Source: Dendrophyllia cribrosa
Lineage: Eukaryota; Cnidaria; Anthozoa; Scleractinia; Dendrophylliidae
DNA length: 64,000 bases
Assembly (NCBI GenBank): GCA_024195265.1
Contig: JAJLRJ010000010.1
Span: forward strand, 27,066,798 to 27,130,797
Direction: 5' to 3'
Positions 57,957 to 64,000 of the stretch are shown piece by piece. Positions within the stretch are counted from its first letter, which is position 1. Each line of letters opens with the position of its first letter. The position numbers and the translations under genes were made by a program. A model generated the notes under the pieces. The model was not told the origin of the DNA and did not search any database. It saw only the letters and a program-made list of their open reading frames with translations.

Positions 57957-60900
57957 ATAGAAATCAATTGAGCGAGTTTTTAAAAAGGAACTTGTCAGCT
58001 ATGGCTCTAGTTGTATTGTCGAGAGAGTTCCATAGAGATGCTGCTTGGTAGTATACAGATTTACGATAAAAGTCAGTGTTGGGCTTAGACATTGCGAATG
58101 ACATTTTTCTTCTTAAATTATATTTACAGTCGTATTTTGTAAAAAGGTTCAAGATTGGAACGGGAGAAAGGTCGTAAAAGCAATTATGGGCCAGTAATAA
58201 TAACTTTTGCTCGTATGAGGATTTAAATGTTCTCCATTTTGTTCTTCATCACGAGCCGAAGGCGAGTGAATGTATAGTGCCGATACAACACGGACGCGTA
58301 TGTAGTAAACAACTTGTGAAATTCACATTCACATGTAAATTAGATACAACCACTCGTGAGTTGTAACTGGAATGCAAATTAGATACAACCACTAGTGAGT
58401 TGTATCAAGATTGTATCGGCCTATACAGGGTAATCATGTGATTGGAATGGCTCATTTCTATTTGTTAGTACCCTTATGAATTATTAATGATTTTTACAAT
58501 TCGTGTTAAAAGATGATTGCTGTAGTAAACTTTCTTTAATTCCCCAGTGTAATTACGTCATCCAGTTGTAAAGACAGTCTCGCTTCACACATTGCATATT
58601 TATGTCACGCTAAGATGTTTTGGTCGTTTTAAGTCTGTTTTACTCTTCAATTTTTTTTTACTTCAAACTCAGTATAGAAAATTAAAACCGATCTGTAGAC
58701 TTAACCTTTACGTTGTTTCGTATTCACGAGATGGCTCTTAGAGCCCTTTGATTTTCTAACAATACCACAGAAACGTACTGCTCTATTTTTGTTATGTTAC
58801 TCCCAGGATCGGATCTACTACCTTTAATTCAATCTGACCTAGTCTTTGCAAAGGAACATCCTATTTAAAATAGCATTACCATCTTGAGGGTTTTTAAAAT
58901 ACGATCTAAAAACCTAGAAATGTTGTAAATGAGATATTTATTTATTTATTACATTTTCTATCATTTTTACTGCCATTCGATCTAAAGGTCAGTCAGTGTG
59001 ATGTATTCATAGAGCAGTTTTCAATCGAGTGTCGAAGGTAATTACACAATTGCTTTGGTTTTGCATTGCTACGCTAAAAAATCTCGCGCCACTTTCTCGA
59101 CCAATCAGAAGTAAAACCAAAACCAATCGTGACTTGCTCGCACGCGTTTTCCCGCGCTGGCGCCGCCGACATGTAATTGCTTCGAGCTCTGATTGGTTCA
59201 TTGGACTGTTTACGACTGCTGTGATTGGTCAGAGTAATTACTTTGGTTTTGGTTTTACGACACTCAACTGCTCTATAACACGATTGTGTGATTGTCTATG
59301 TTACTAGCATCACTCGTGATACTTACTTGTGAGCAGTTTCATGTGCAATTGTATAAGCAGTCTGCAAACCGTTGTCCTTGTTCACGTTCACCAGATCAGT
59401 ACTTGGGCAAATTGGGTTGATTACTGCTGCTACACCTAGCAGTGAAAAGAAAATTCTTTGCAATAAAAAAGTATAGATCACTTTAGTCGTTATTTAAAAC
59501 ATTATAGCGGAGCACTAGCCGGGCCGAAGGCCCGGCTGCGCAGCCCCATACTCATAGAACCTATGCCCTCATTTTTCATGGTCATGGCTAGCGGAATGTT
59601 TCGCGGGCGCTGTCTGCAACAAAAACATGTGTGTCGCGCAAGGCTAGCGCGCATGCGCGTATGACGCCGCACAACATCCGGGATCTTAGCGGAGGACTAG
59701 CTCGCGGGCGCGTATGGCGTCGCAAAACATGCGCGTACGACGTCATGTCGAAACCAAAGCGAGGCTTCTTTTTCGCGCGGTTACACGGCCGAATGTCACG
59801 TCAGCTGGGAAAACACTTTGATGTTTTGCTGTGTTTACTGAGCGGAGAAAACGGTTTAAATTAAAGTCGTTATTTTCCTGCATTTTTTCGTGGTTTGCTA
59901 CTCCAGACAGGGATGCTAATTAAGGGATACTCAGAAGCCGCTTTAGTGGAAAAAGAAGAGCTTTCAGGGATAAAATCTTGCTTCGAGGAACTATATACGT
60001 TTTTAGCAATGCGAGAGATGGGTTCGTTTTACGGATTTCAGCACCAATTAAGCGGAGATTTAAAGAATTTCCAAGCACAGTAGTCGCCGGAGGGACTTAA
60101 AGGTAAAACAAATTACATTTTTCGATGGGAATTTATCTCGATATCAATCTGTGATTGACTTTTTGTTAATGTGTTCTCGTTAGTTTTGGAGAATTGTTTT
60201 TAAACGTGTAGCTTAAATTCAGTTGTATTAATTTCTTGAATTTCATCGAAGACACGGCTTGGCCTCGATGCGCGTTTTGCGTTTTGCTTTTCAACATAAA
60301 CTAATGGAGATTTGAATAAAATTTTTCGAAAGAAGATTGTGTTGTCCATTTTTATGTGTTTGTTCATTCATTACATAGGTTGAAAAGCGATTTTATGTAA
60401 ACAAAACAAGACTTGAATTTTATTATAGTTCTAACTTCACTCGCGTGGCCGTATGCAAATATGTTTGTGTATTTTTGGCAATTTTGATTTCCAAATCAGT
60501 TTCTCAGGCATTTTTTGACAAGCTACAACTGTATTTTTTAACAGTAGTCGTAATAGTTATTCTAGACGGATAAAAAGTTGTTTTTGTGAACTTTTGTACG
60601 GTCTAAATGTACTGTGCAGACGGTCGGGTAATACTGTTTTTGAGAATTGCTAAAATTGAAAAATAGCCCGGTCGTCAATATTACTCTTAATTCTTGTGCT
60701 TCCGACCTTTCACCTATTAGTTAAGTTTCATCTTAGTTAAGCTTGTTTAGAGGGTCTTCAGAGGGCGCCGCTGTTAGGCTAAGCCTAACTATATATATTA
60801 TTGAAAGCCATATGTTATCCGATTGGCTAAAAAATTCGGTTTTTTATTAGGGGTTTAAAAGCATCAAGAAAAGCATGATTTCGAAGTGCGTATATAAAGA

Positions 60901-62915
60901 CAAAGCTGAAAATATATAAAATAGAATATAATTATAGGGAATTTACTAATTTTGTGATTTCCTTGTTCTTTAACAGTCAATGTCTATGTTTTTAGCTTAT
61001 TTATTGGTTAAATCGTGCTATTCAGTTCCACAATACAAACTCTTCGGAGCCATTTGTATGTTTAGCTCAATTGAAAAGAAACATTGAGGTCTATTTATAT
61101 AAAAACATATTCCAAAACGAACATTTCTTAAATAAAAAGATAAAATTTTTCTTACCTCCAATTCCAGCGCTTTGGAGATAAAAAAAAAGAATAATTAAAA
61201 ATGAGTAATATTATATTTTCTTATTCCTACGTCATTTAAATAGTTACTTGCACAAGGCTATTCTAAGTTAGGCCTAGCTTAAAAGTGCTATAATATAGTC
61301 AATTAAAAGTTTGTTTTCTCTAACTTGTAATAATGCAACCGTTGTTATTTGGAAATAATTTAAGTTGAACGTCTTTCACACTTTAAATCACCCTTGTCAG
61401 AAATGTAAAAAAATAGGTGTCATCGACCTCGTTTTGGAGATCAGACGCGTGGAAAAATCCCCAAATTTCAAAACATTGTCTCTCTTGACACGACATGCAT
61501 GGCCTCAGTGGCTGCTAGTTAAAAAAGACTACATATGATTTACTTGAGAAAGACTTTTCTCATTAAAATTTTAATTTATACAGGTGGGTCTATACAACCA
61601 GGGTCATTCTTCAAGTAAACGTAACTTTTAAGGAAGGCATTTGCAAACGTCGCGCAGCTACAATATGAGCGAATTGGCGCGTGGATAGAAAAATGGAAGA
61701 AAATTCGACATTCCACAACATAATTTTATATATATTTTTGTTTCCTCGGAAAGTGTAGAAAATTGGTAATAGGGGTCACCGACTGATCCAAGCGAGTTAA
61801 ATCAAAATTTACATTTAAGTTAAACGCAACGGATACCAGCCCTTCTTTAGATTTCTTTCTAAGCGCGACATGAATTGCGTTTCATTTCATTGGTGCGCAG
61901 CGAGGATGCGCATAAAAATTGATTTTTTCAAAATTTCCAACAAGTATCTCGTTTAAATTTTTATGGGAGCCCCACCCCTGGATTAAGACAATGTCTTACC
62001 TGCGAACAAGAGAAGCGATATCGAACTGCAGTGGATCAGATTCGTTATTTCTGTTATTGTCGCGCGCCCATGCAGCAAATTTATTACTCACAGCTACATG
62101 ACTTATACTGGCGTTAGAAGGGTCAACACCGAGCTGAAAAACAAAATTGGAACATTATCACTATAAACAACACTTATTTTATTTTTTATTATTTGTCAAA
62201 GTTACATCGTCACTCAAAGTGCAAGGCTACGTCCTCGTTGTAGAGGTAGAAAAGTGTAGCACTAACAGAACTCCGGTGAAATTGCAATGAATGCAGTCGG
62301 AATACGGAAACACTGCTTTAGCAAAAACCTTTGCTATGACGTTGAGGAAGCTTTCTTTAGAGAAAGGCAAAAATGACGCAGTGCTCCAAGGGGGTTAGGA
62401 AAATTGCAGGGCCGACTATCTTTCTTTCACCTAACTAAATATCTAACCTGTGATTCAAACATAGTGAGGAGAGTTATTGAAGCAGAAATGGGGATTGTTT
62501 GCCACACGTTGAGCACCTTAGAGAAGCTTGCAAAGAACCGTGGAAGATGCTTTAGAGAAGTCATTGATGGGTTTGAGAAATTGCAGGGCCGTTTATTTTT
62601 TTTTCACTTAGTCAATATCTAACCTGTGATTCAAACATAGTGAGGAGAGATGTTGAAGCAGAAAATAGAATTTGCCACACATTGAGCACATTAGAGAAGC
62701 TTGCACAGAACCGTGGAAGATGTTTGAGGGAAGCCACTGGTGGCCTATGCTCTGAGGAGGAGCCAAGGGTTAAAGTACTACTACAAATATTACCATCACA
62801 TACATATTTGAATTATTGCTATAATTACCTCTTCATTTGTAATGAAGACAAGACGACTAATTATATAATTTAGCTTGATATCTCCAACCGTTGCGTCTTG
62901 AAAAATTGCATTCAC
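38611..62915 (-). CDS. Gene 2: ADAMTS-like protease with TSP1 and WSC-like domains, 5' end outside window
   Basis: The coding join on the minus strand is 62915-62829, 62133-62000, 61169-61156, 59435-59327, 57261-57133, 56632-56476, 53603-53508, 53399-53260, 51460-51390, 49159-49029, 47949-47826, 47126-47037, 46314-46157, 44761-44677, 44474-44357, 43893-43871, 43612-43413, 43104-42945, 41065-40793, 39711-39407 and 38733-38611. The total is 2,727 nt, 909 codons with the stop. Domains in order: second half of reprolysin with HETAHNFGVNHD, disintegrin-like, TSP1, Cys-rich, spacer, three TSP1-like, two GCYKD/WSC-like domains, and a 40-residue tail. The order through the spacer is that of ADAMTS; the WSC-like end is not found in mammalian members as far as I know. 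Signal peptide and propeptide should lie beyond the right edge. Confidence 0.85.
39407..39711 (-). CDS. Gene 2 exon t: second WSC-like (GCYKD) domain
   Basis: This 305-nt exon encodes [55 protein letters not shown] and [11 protein letters not shown]. The pattern GCYKD...RALP...C...GYxYFxxQ..GECW resembles the WSC carbohydrate-binding type found in many cnidarian extracellular proteins. The acceptor is TTACATTACAG and the donor GTAAGT. Confidence 0.88.
40114..40473. mobile_element. MITE with 28-bp terminal inverted repeats
   Basis: AGAGCGATTTTCGTATGACC and its reverse complement GGTCATACGAAAATCGCTCT bound 360 bases in the intron between gene 2 exons s and t. No coding capacity. Confidence 0.75.
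40538..40560 (+). repeat. (GA)n microsatellite
   Basis: About nine GA units in a gene 2 intron, 230 bases downstream of exon s. Confidence 0.8.
40793..41065 (-). CDS. Gene 2 exon s: first WSC-like domain
   Basis: This 273-nt exon encodes [32 protein letters not shown] and [16 protein letters not shown] and ends VVYTF. It is a diverged relative of the GCYKD domain in exon t, with Cys positions conserved. The donor is GTAATT; reading through it gives Gly-Asn-stop, so an unspliced form would end here. Confidence 0.82.
41105..42345 (+). repeat. Dispersed repeat family B, copy interrupted by other sequence
   Basis: The start (TTGTCACCATTTCAGTGTTA) and the end (TGTCTTGGGCTGCAGATGGC, TTCACTTGATATCTTCC) match the copies near 8.2 and 19.2 kb, but about 600 bases of unrelated sequence lie between. 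The segment 41150-41340 recurs, diverged, at 45360-45540. It lies in the intron between gene 2 exons r and s. Confidence 0.5.
42945..43104 (-). CDS. Gene 2 exon r: fourth TSP1
   Basis: This 160-nt exon encodes [30 protein letters not shown] and [10 protein letters not shown]. With TYWSE from exon q it forms a diverged TSP1. The acceptor is CATTCCTTAG and the donor GTATAT; it leaves one base. Confidence 0.83.
43413..43612 (-). CDS. Gene 2 exon q: third TSP1
   Basis: This exon encodes [20 protein letters not shown], then [11 protein letters not shown] and [10 protein letters not shown], a canonical TSP1 with the TCGRGTQ loop. The start is taken at acceptor CACTCAG; an acceptor at 43624-43625 would add four residues in another phase. 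The donor is GTAAGA in phase 0. Confidence 0.8.
43871..43893 (-). CDS. Gene 2 exon p: very short TSP1 exon (boundaries uncertain)
   Basis: After acceptor CACTCTAG the frame reads KPCILNP, the expected Cys-closing end of the second TSP1 repeat (NLCYRKPC). The downstream end is uncertain: GT at 43869-43870 gives a 23-nt exon that joins exon q in frame, while the open frame continues to another GT at 43852-43853 that does not fit the phase of exon q. Confidence 0.5.
43982..44040 (+). repeat. (ATC)n microsatellite
   Basis: About nineteen ATC units with few interruptions lie in the intron between gene 2 exons o and p. Confidence 0.88.
44357..44474 (-). CDS. Gene 2 exon o: second TSP1
   Basis: This 118-nt exon encodes [23 protein letters not shown] and NLCYR. 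Joined to exon n it reads [15 protein letters not shown]; a canonical repeat would have CSxTCGxGxQxRxVxC, so a few residues including one Cys appear to be missing. The acceptor is CATGAACAG and the donor GTAGGA. Confidence 0.78.
44677..44761 (-). CDS. Gene 2 exon n: spacer end and second TSP1 start
   Basis: This 85-nt exon encodes [14 protein letters not shown], then [13 protein letters not shown]. The acceptor TTATCAG is chosen over the nearer TTTTAG because only it matches the phase-0 end of exon m. It leaves one base at donor GTCAGT. Confidence 0.78.
44872..45263 (-). mobile_element. MITE family A, copy 3 (reverse orientation)
   Basis: It starts TGGGACACTGTTTCGCCGAT. Its right end, read in reverse complement as CCTGCTGAAATATCATG and CCAGGAACTTGC, matches the left part of copies 1 and 2. 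It lies in the intron between gene 2 exons m and n. Confidence 0.6.
46157..46314 (-). CDS. Gene 2 exon m: spacer domain
   Basis: This 158-nt exon encodes [25 protein letters not shown] and [14 protein letters not shown], following the spacer pattern LxxxGxYxIN...G....Y.R....E.L...GPT. The acceptor is CCTTTAG and the donor GTAGGT in phase 0. Confidence 0.88.
46511..46680. mobile_element. MITE ending in ATAGAGTGTTT
   Basis: ATAGAGTGTTTGC on the left and GCGAAAACACTCTATAG on the right are inverted. Inside are repeated GCGGCCATATTGG motifs in both orientations. It lies in the intron between gene 2 exons l and m. Confidence 0.65.
47037..47126 (-). CDS. Gene 2 exon l: spacer domain
   Basis: This 90-nt exon encodes [20 protein letters not shown] and ALTYNLI, which fits the beta-rich ADAMTS spacer. 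The acceptor is TTTTTTCAG and the donor GTGAGT. Confidence 0.85.
47428..47557. mobile_element. Palindromic MITE
   Basis: GCATTAGATAACATAGGGTG and its reverse complement CACCCTATGTTATCTAATGC bound about 130 bases, with a further matched GATTTCTG and CAGAAATC. It lies in the intron between gene 2 exons k and l. Confidence 0.78.
47629..47678 (+). repeat. (AAT)n microsatellite
   Basis: About sixteen uninterrupted AAT units lie 150 bases downstream of gene 2 exon k. Confidence 0.88.
47826..47949 (-). CDS. Gene 2 exon k: Cys-rich domain end and spacer start
   Basis: This 124-nt exon encodes [20 protein letters not shown] and [10 protein letters not shown], the most conserved ADAMTS Cys-rich block, then the first spacer strand. 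The acceptor is TTTTTTTCCAG and the donor GTAAGA. Confidence 0.92.
48284..48679. mobile_element. Putative MITE with GTTACACTA ends
   Basis: GGTGTTACACTAGG on the left and CATAGTGTAAAACCGCC on the right are imperfect inverted repeats. The interior repeats GCAACTTGTCTCGC-like and AGAACTCGATTTCACTTTC blocks. The inverted ends are short, so boundaries are approximate. Confidence 0.45.
49029..49159 (-). CDS. Gene 2 exon j: Cys-rich domain
   Basis: This 131-nt exon encodes [25 protein letters not shown] and [11 protein letters not shown], the ADAMTS Cys-rich pattern before the GCDHxLGS block. The acceptor is ACATTTCAG and the donor GTGTGA. Confidence 0.9.
49320..49690 (+). repeat. Minisatellite units of the GTCTGTGGATGAAATCC family, diverged
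   Basis: Three to four units are visible, with GTCTGTGGATCCAGATG, AAGTGTGACCATTCATATG and GTCCGTGGATGAAATCC. They lie in the intron between gene 2 exons i and j. Confidence 0.6.
49936..50194. mobile_element. MITE rich in GATTCCGATTCCG repeats
   Basis: The ends TTAGGACTAGTTCCCTC and GGGAACTAGCCCTAAG are inverted, followed inside by TAGCGACGTAATCGG and CCGATTACGTCGCTA. Both arms are built from 6-bp GGAATC or GATTCC units. It lies in the intron between gene 2 exons i and j. Confidence 0.75.
50549..51293. mobile_element. 745-bp non-autonomous element with arms of about 210-280 bp
   Basis: TTTAAAGGGAACCGCCGTTG and its counterpart CAATGGAGGTTCCCTTTAA bound the element. The arms share TTGACGTTAAATTGTTGGAA, GGCGCGCGGGAAAT and TAACACGTCATAAATATTC in opposite orientations. 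Short frames inside have no known domain. It lies in the intron between gene 2 exons i and j. Confidence 0.78.
51390..51460 (-). CDS. Gene 2 exon i: end of central TSP1
   Basis: This 71-nt exon encodes [10 protein letters not shown] and YWEICNSDV, completing the TSP1 begun in exon h. Two donors overlap as GTAAGT: the one four bases upstream fits the consensus better but would shift the next exon into a frame with an early stop. The one used here, GTAAAT, keeps frame. The acceptor is CCGTCAACAG. Confidence 0.75.
51674..51712 (+). repeat. G-rich tract
   Basis: Runs of four, six and fourteen G separated by short A or T interruptions, in a gene 2 intron. It can form G-quadruplexes and may be a length-error site. 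Confidence 0.8.
51777..52534. mobile_element. Element with GGTGGCGAATGGTA inverted ends and CCGAGAC repeats
   Basis: GGTGGCGAATGGTA at 51777-51790 and TACCATTCGCCACC at 52521-52534 are perfect inverted repeats. Both ends carry arrays of GAGACxCCGAG motifs. The flanks (GAGGTATATAAAAAG on the left; CCTATAAAAGG and GGTATATAAAAAGG on the right) look related, so it may sit in an older tandem repeat. Confidence 0.6.
53040..53190 (+). repeat. Diverged unit of the GTCTGTGGATGAAATCC family
   Basis: TTGAGTCCGTAGATGAAATC and AAGTGTAACCATTCAAAT match the minisatellite unit. It lies 70 bases downstream of gene 2 exon h. Confidence 0.5.
53260..53399 (-). CDS. Gene 2 exon h: end of disintegrin-like domain and central TSP1
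   Basis: This 140-nt exon encodes [11 protein letters not shown], then [19 protein letters not shown] and [10 protein letters not shown], a standard first TSP1 repeat with its Trp ladder and CSRSC motif. The acceptor is ATTTTTAAG and the donor GTAAGT; it leaves two bases. Confidence 0.9.
53508..53603 (-). CDS. Gene 2 exon g: disintegrin-like domain, middle
   Basis: This 96-nt, phase 0-0 exon encodes [15 protein letters not shown] and [13 protein letters not shown], matching the CxxLxCxxxxxxC and DGTxCGxxK pattern that ends the ADAMTS disintegrin-like domain. The acceptor is CACTTTCAG and the donor GTAAGT. Confidence 0.88.
53700..56325. other. Gene 2 intron between exons f and g
   Basis: No exon, transposon protein or clear terminal-inverted-repeat element was recognised. 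Several short frames (for example 53795-54240 on the plus strand and 54997-55866 on the minus strand) show no domain and no splice support. Confidence 0.4.
56476..56632 (-). CDS. Gene 2 exon f: start of disintegrin-like domain
   Basis: This exon encodes [30 protein letters not shown] and YRRCPQRV, the CLxDxP and LPGExxDAxxQC pattern of ADAMTS. The acceptor is a NAGNAG pair (AAGGAG), so an alternative start at 56629 would drop one Ser. It ends on a codon boundary with GTAAGC. Confidence 0.88.
57133..57261 (-). CDS. Gene 2 exon e: end of protease domain
   Basis: This 129-nt exon encodes [17 protein letters not shown] (Met-turn) and [14 protein letters not shown]. With exon d it gives HETAHNFGVNHD. 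The acceptor is TTCCACAG and the donor GTAAGT. Confidence 0.9.
57847..57955. repeat. Long perfect hairpin
   Basis: GATCTGTATGGGCGTTTACA and its reverse complement form a 25-bp perfect inner stem (57870-57932) around a TCGCCTTCGGCTCG centre. A weaker outer stem (GTAGGATAAAATAT and ATATTTTATCTAC) extends it. It lies just past the 3' end of the RT fragment. Confidence 0.75.
57964..58152 (-). pseudogene. C-terminal tail of a non-LTR reverse transcriptase
   Basis: The frame encodes [19 protein letters not shown], then [19 protein letters not shown] and FKNSL, then a stop. The YNLR...P......S..Y....LWNSLP.....S..FK..L pattern marks the end of CR1/L2-type retrotransposon proteins. Only the last 60 or so residues remain. 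Confidence 0.65.
59010..59277. mobile_element. MITE with AGAGCAGTTxxxxxxGAGTGTCG ends
   Basis: ATAGAGCAGTTTTCAATCGA on the left and CGACACTCAACTGCTCTAT on the right are imperfect inverted repeats, followed inside by AGTAATTAC-type and TTTGGTTTTG blocks in both orientations. It lies 50 bases downstream of gene 2 exon d, in the intron before exon e. Confidence 0.7.
59327..59435 (-). CDS. Gene 2 exon d: zinc-binding HETAH exon
   Basis: This 109-nt exon encodes [11 protein letters not shown] and [17 protein letters not shown], with the catalytic Glu of the metzincin site. The acceptor is CACTGCTAG and the donor GTAAGT. Length and phases equal those of gene 1 exon 10. Confidence 0.9.
59500..60100 (+). 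other. GC-rich repeat segment in a gene 2 intron
   Basis: CCGGGCCGAAGGCCCGGCTG near 59,520 is a short perfect hairpin and the following 200 bases are rich in GCGCGTATGACG-like motifs, unlike the AT-rich surroundings. It looks like an anciently inserted repeat. The open frames across it show no domain. Confidence 0.4.
61156..61169 (-). CDS. Gene 2 exon c: 14-nt microexon
   Basis: The 14 bases CGCTGGAATTGGAG complete a Ser codon, encode AGIG and give the first base of Gly. The acceptor CTCCAAAG follows a T-rich tract and the donor is GTAAGA. Length, phase and position match gene 1 exon 9. Without it, exon b and exon d do not join in frame. Confidence 0.82.
62000..62133 (-). CDS. Gene 2 exon b: protease domain
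   Basis: This 134-nt exon encodes [22 protein letters not shown] and [11 protein letters not shown], corresponding to gene 1 exon 8. It enters in phase 0 and leaves two bases. The acceptor is TTTTTCAG and the donor GTAAGA. Confidence 0.82.
62400..62755 (+). repeat. Tandem duplication of about 178 bp
   Basis: ATTGCAGGGCCG, ATCTAACCTGTGATTCAAAC, AGTGAGGAGAG and CCGTGGAAGATG recur in order about 178 bases apart. It lies in the intron between gene 2 exons a and b. The duplicated frame has no known domain. Confidence 0.8.
62829..62915 (-). CDS. Gene 2 exon a: protease domain, VNAIFQD exon
   Basis: This 87-nt, phase 0-0 exon encodes [12 protein letters not shown] and [13 protein letters not shown] and corresponds to gene 1 exon 7. 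The acceptor is AATTTACAG and the donor GTAATT. It is the first gene 2 exon in the window; the preceding one must be right of 62,915 and was not found before 64,000. Confidence 0.85.
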
Positions 62916-63439
62916 CTGTAAATTTCAATTGGAAATGGATAACTGAATACGAATCTTAGTAGGATACAAGAGGTGGTTAATATGGGAATTGAAAATAGTT
63001 ATGGTCAAAATTGTCACGACCTAAAAAGTTGCACTAAACAAGAAGGATGTCATGACATAAATCATAGGCTCCTACAGCCAAGTCGTGGATACGAAACGTT
63101 CGGCCCTCCCATCCCCTTTCCTGGACAGTTTGCTTTACTGATCCCCACCCCTTGCGTCGAACTCCCAACACTTCCGTCATGGGTAAGGCAGGTGACAATT
63201 GCATATTGTGGGATTAATGTTCACTGACCATTCCCTCTCTTAGATGTTTTGTTCAACCGACACCAATTTTTTTTAGTCTAACGCCCTAACCATCCCTCCC
63301 TCAGTTCAACGCCGTACCCATGCGTAAGGCAGGTGACCATTACATATTGCGGGCTTAATGTTCACCGACCCTAGTCGTATGGAGATAGAGCCTTTTCTGT
63401 CGGTGCACCTAAACTTTGGAATTTTTACCAATTCATATT

Positions 63440-63667
63440 AAAGGGATAGTATCACGAGGTCGAACTTGAAAACGTCGGCCCACTTTTCAAGTTTGATTCC
63501 GCAAATTCAAAAAGGCCGTCGAGAAGTGGAGGTATTTGTTGAATCAAAAAATCCGTTTTGATAGCCAAAAGAAAGAAAAAAATCACTTTTAACAGTGATA
63601 TGTCCAAAATTCCGGTGCAAGAATAGTGAACAGTGCCGCGCGTGGAACCTCGTGATACTATCCCTTT
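63440..63667. mobile_element. MITE with AAAGGGATAGTATCACGAGG ends
   Basis: AAAGGGATAGTATCACGAGG and its reverse complement CCTCGTGATACTATCCCTTT bound 228 bases. No coding capacity. It lies in the gene 2 intron upstream of exon a. Confidence 0.8.
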
Positions 63668-63689
63668 AAAACGAGGGTCTCAATGGGGT

Positions 63690-64000
63690 GGTGGCTTTTA
63701 CGGTTAACGGTTAAAATTTTGGCCTTTTCACGGCTAACGGTTGACTTTTTCCCGTTACGGTTAACAGAAATCTTAAAAATTAGTTTCCATTATTTTGAAA
63801 AGTTAAAAATTAATTTTTATTTTAAAAAGTTGCAAATTAATTCCCATTGTTCTTAGGACCATTCTGGGACACGACACAAACTCACATAACAATATAGCAG
63901 TCTTAACAAGTTATGGCAAATAACAAATCGTGGCTAGAAGTTTTTTTACTGTTAACATTTTTTACGCCTAACGACTAACTTTTGGGCCGTTTTACGGCTA
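63690..64000 (+). repeat. Degenerate TTTACGGTTAACGG repeat
   Basis: Variants of TTTTACGGCTAACGGTTAA recur irregularly to the window edge, mixed with unique sequence containing CTTAGGACCATTCTGGGA, whose reverse complement resembles bases near 6,250. It is not a telomere array: spacing and unit are irregular. Confidence 0.5.

Larger units (their letters stand above)
57494..58430. mobile_element. Composite repeat ending in TTGTATCGGCCTATAC
   Basis: GTTGTATCGGCCTATACAAT near 57,494 and TTGTATCGGCCTATACAGGG near 58,410 are direct copies of the same motif. Between them lie a strong hairpin and a non-LTR retrotransposon tail on the minus strand. Further AGATACAACCACT direct repeats occur near 58,341 and 58,381. 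The element type is not clear. Confidence 0.4.
62916..64000. other. Gene 2 intron upstream of exon a
   Basis: No exon was seen. A block of about 150 bases repeats once (GTAAGGCAGGTGAC and CATATTG, near 63,183 and 63,329). A MITE follows at 63440-63667. The last 320 bases are degenerate TTACGGTTAACGGTTA-like repeat. Confidence 0.5.

Noticed and set aside
63690..64000. Telomere-like array
   Set aside because: TTACGGTTAACGG variants are irregular in spacing and differ from TTAGGG; they look like an interstitial dispersed repeat.

Overview
The window is animal nuclear DNA: multi-exon genes with GT-AG introns, long AT-rich introns, and very many transposable-element remains. The protein content (ADAMTS-type secreted metalloproteases ending in WSC-like GCYKD domains, BEL/Pao, L1/Tx1-like and Penelope-like retroelements, numerous palindromic MITEs) suggests an anthozoan cnidarian, probably a stony coral. 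The organism is inference; the gene families are read from motifs.

Two ADAMTS-like genes lie head to tail on the minus strand. Gene 1 starts near 20.6 kb and runs left to at least 3.76 kb. Twelve exons were reconstructed (482 codons): signal peptide, propeptide, metalloprotease with HETAHALGVDHD, and the start of the disintegrin-like domain. Its 3' part lies beyond the left edge. Gene 2 enters from the right edge and ends at a stop codon at 38,611. Twenty-one exons (909 codons including stop) encode the second half of the metalloprotease (HETAHNFGVNHD), then disintegrin-like, TSP1, Cys-rich, spacer, three TSP1-like, two WSC-like domains and a short tail. Splice phases close exactly in both chains, with one weak junction near 43.6-43.9 kb. 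In the shared protease part the two genes have the same intron phases, including a 14-nt microexon just before the active-site exon, so they are tandem paralogues.

Mobile DNA fills the introns and the roughly 18-kb intergenic space. An intact BEL/Pao LTR retrotransposon (8,627-14,688) sits in a gene 1 intron in the sense orientation. Its LTRs look identical, it has a 5-bp target duplication, a tRNA-Tyr-type primer site and one 1,883-codon open frame. A 2.4-kb near-perfect palindrome (23,083-25,460), flanked by TTAA, carries outward-facing copies of a small unrecognised open frame. A 5'-truncated L1/Tx1-like LINE (25,865-28,906) lies inside an older DNA-transposon remnant. A Penelope-like GIY-YIG fragment, a non-LTR RT tail and many MITEs, minisatellites and microsatellites complete the layout.

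Both genes should act in the extracellular matrix as zinc endopeptidases. No RNA gene, CRISPR array or bacterial-type operon is present. All exon models come from reading motifs and splice phase by eye, without transcript evidence.
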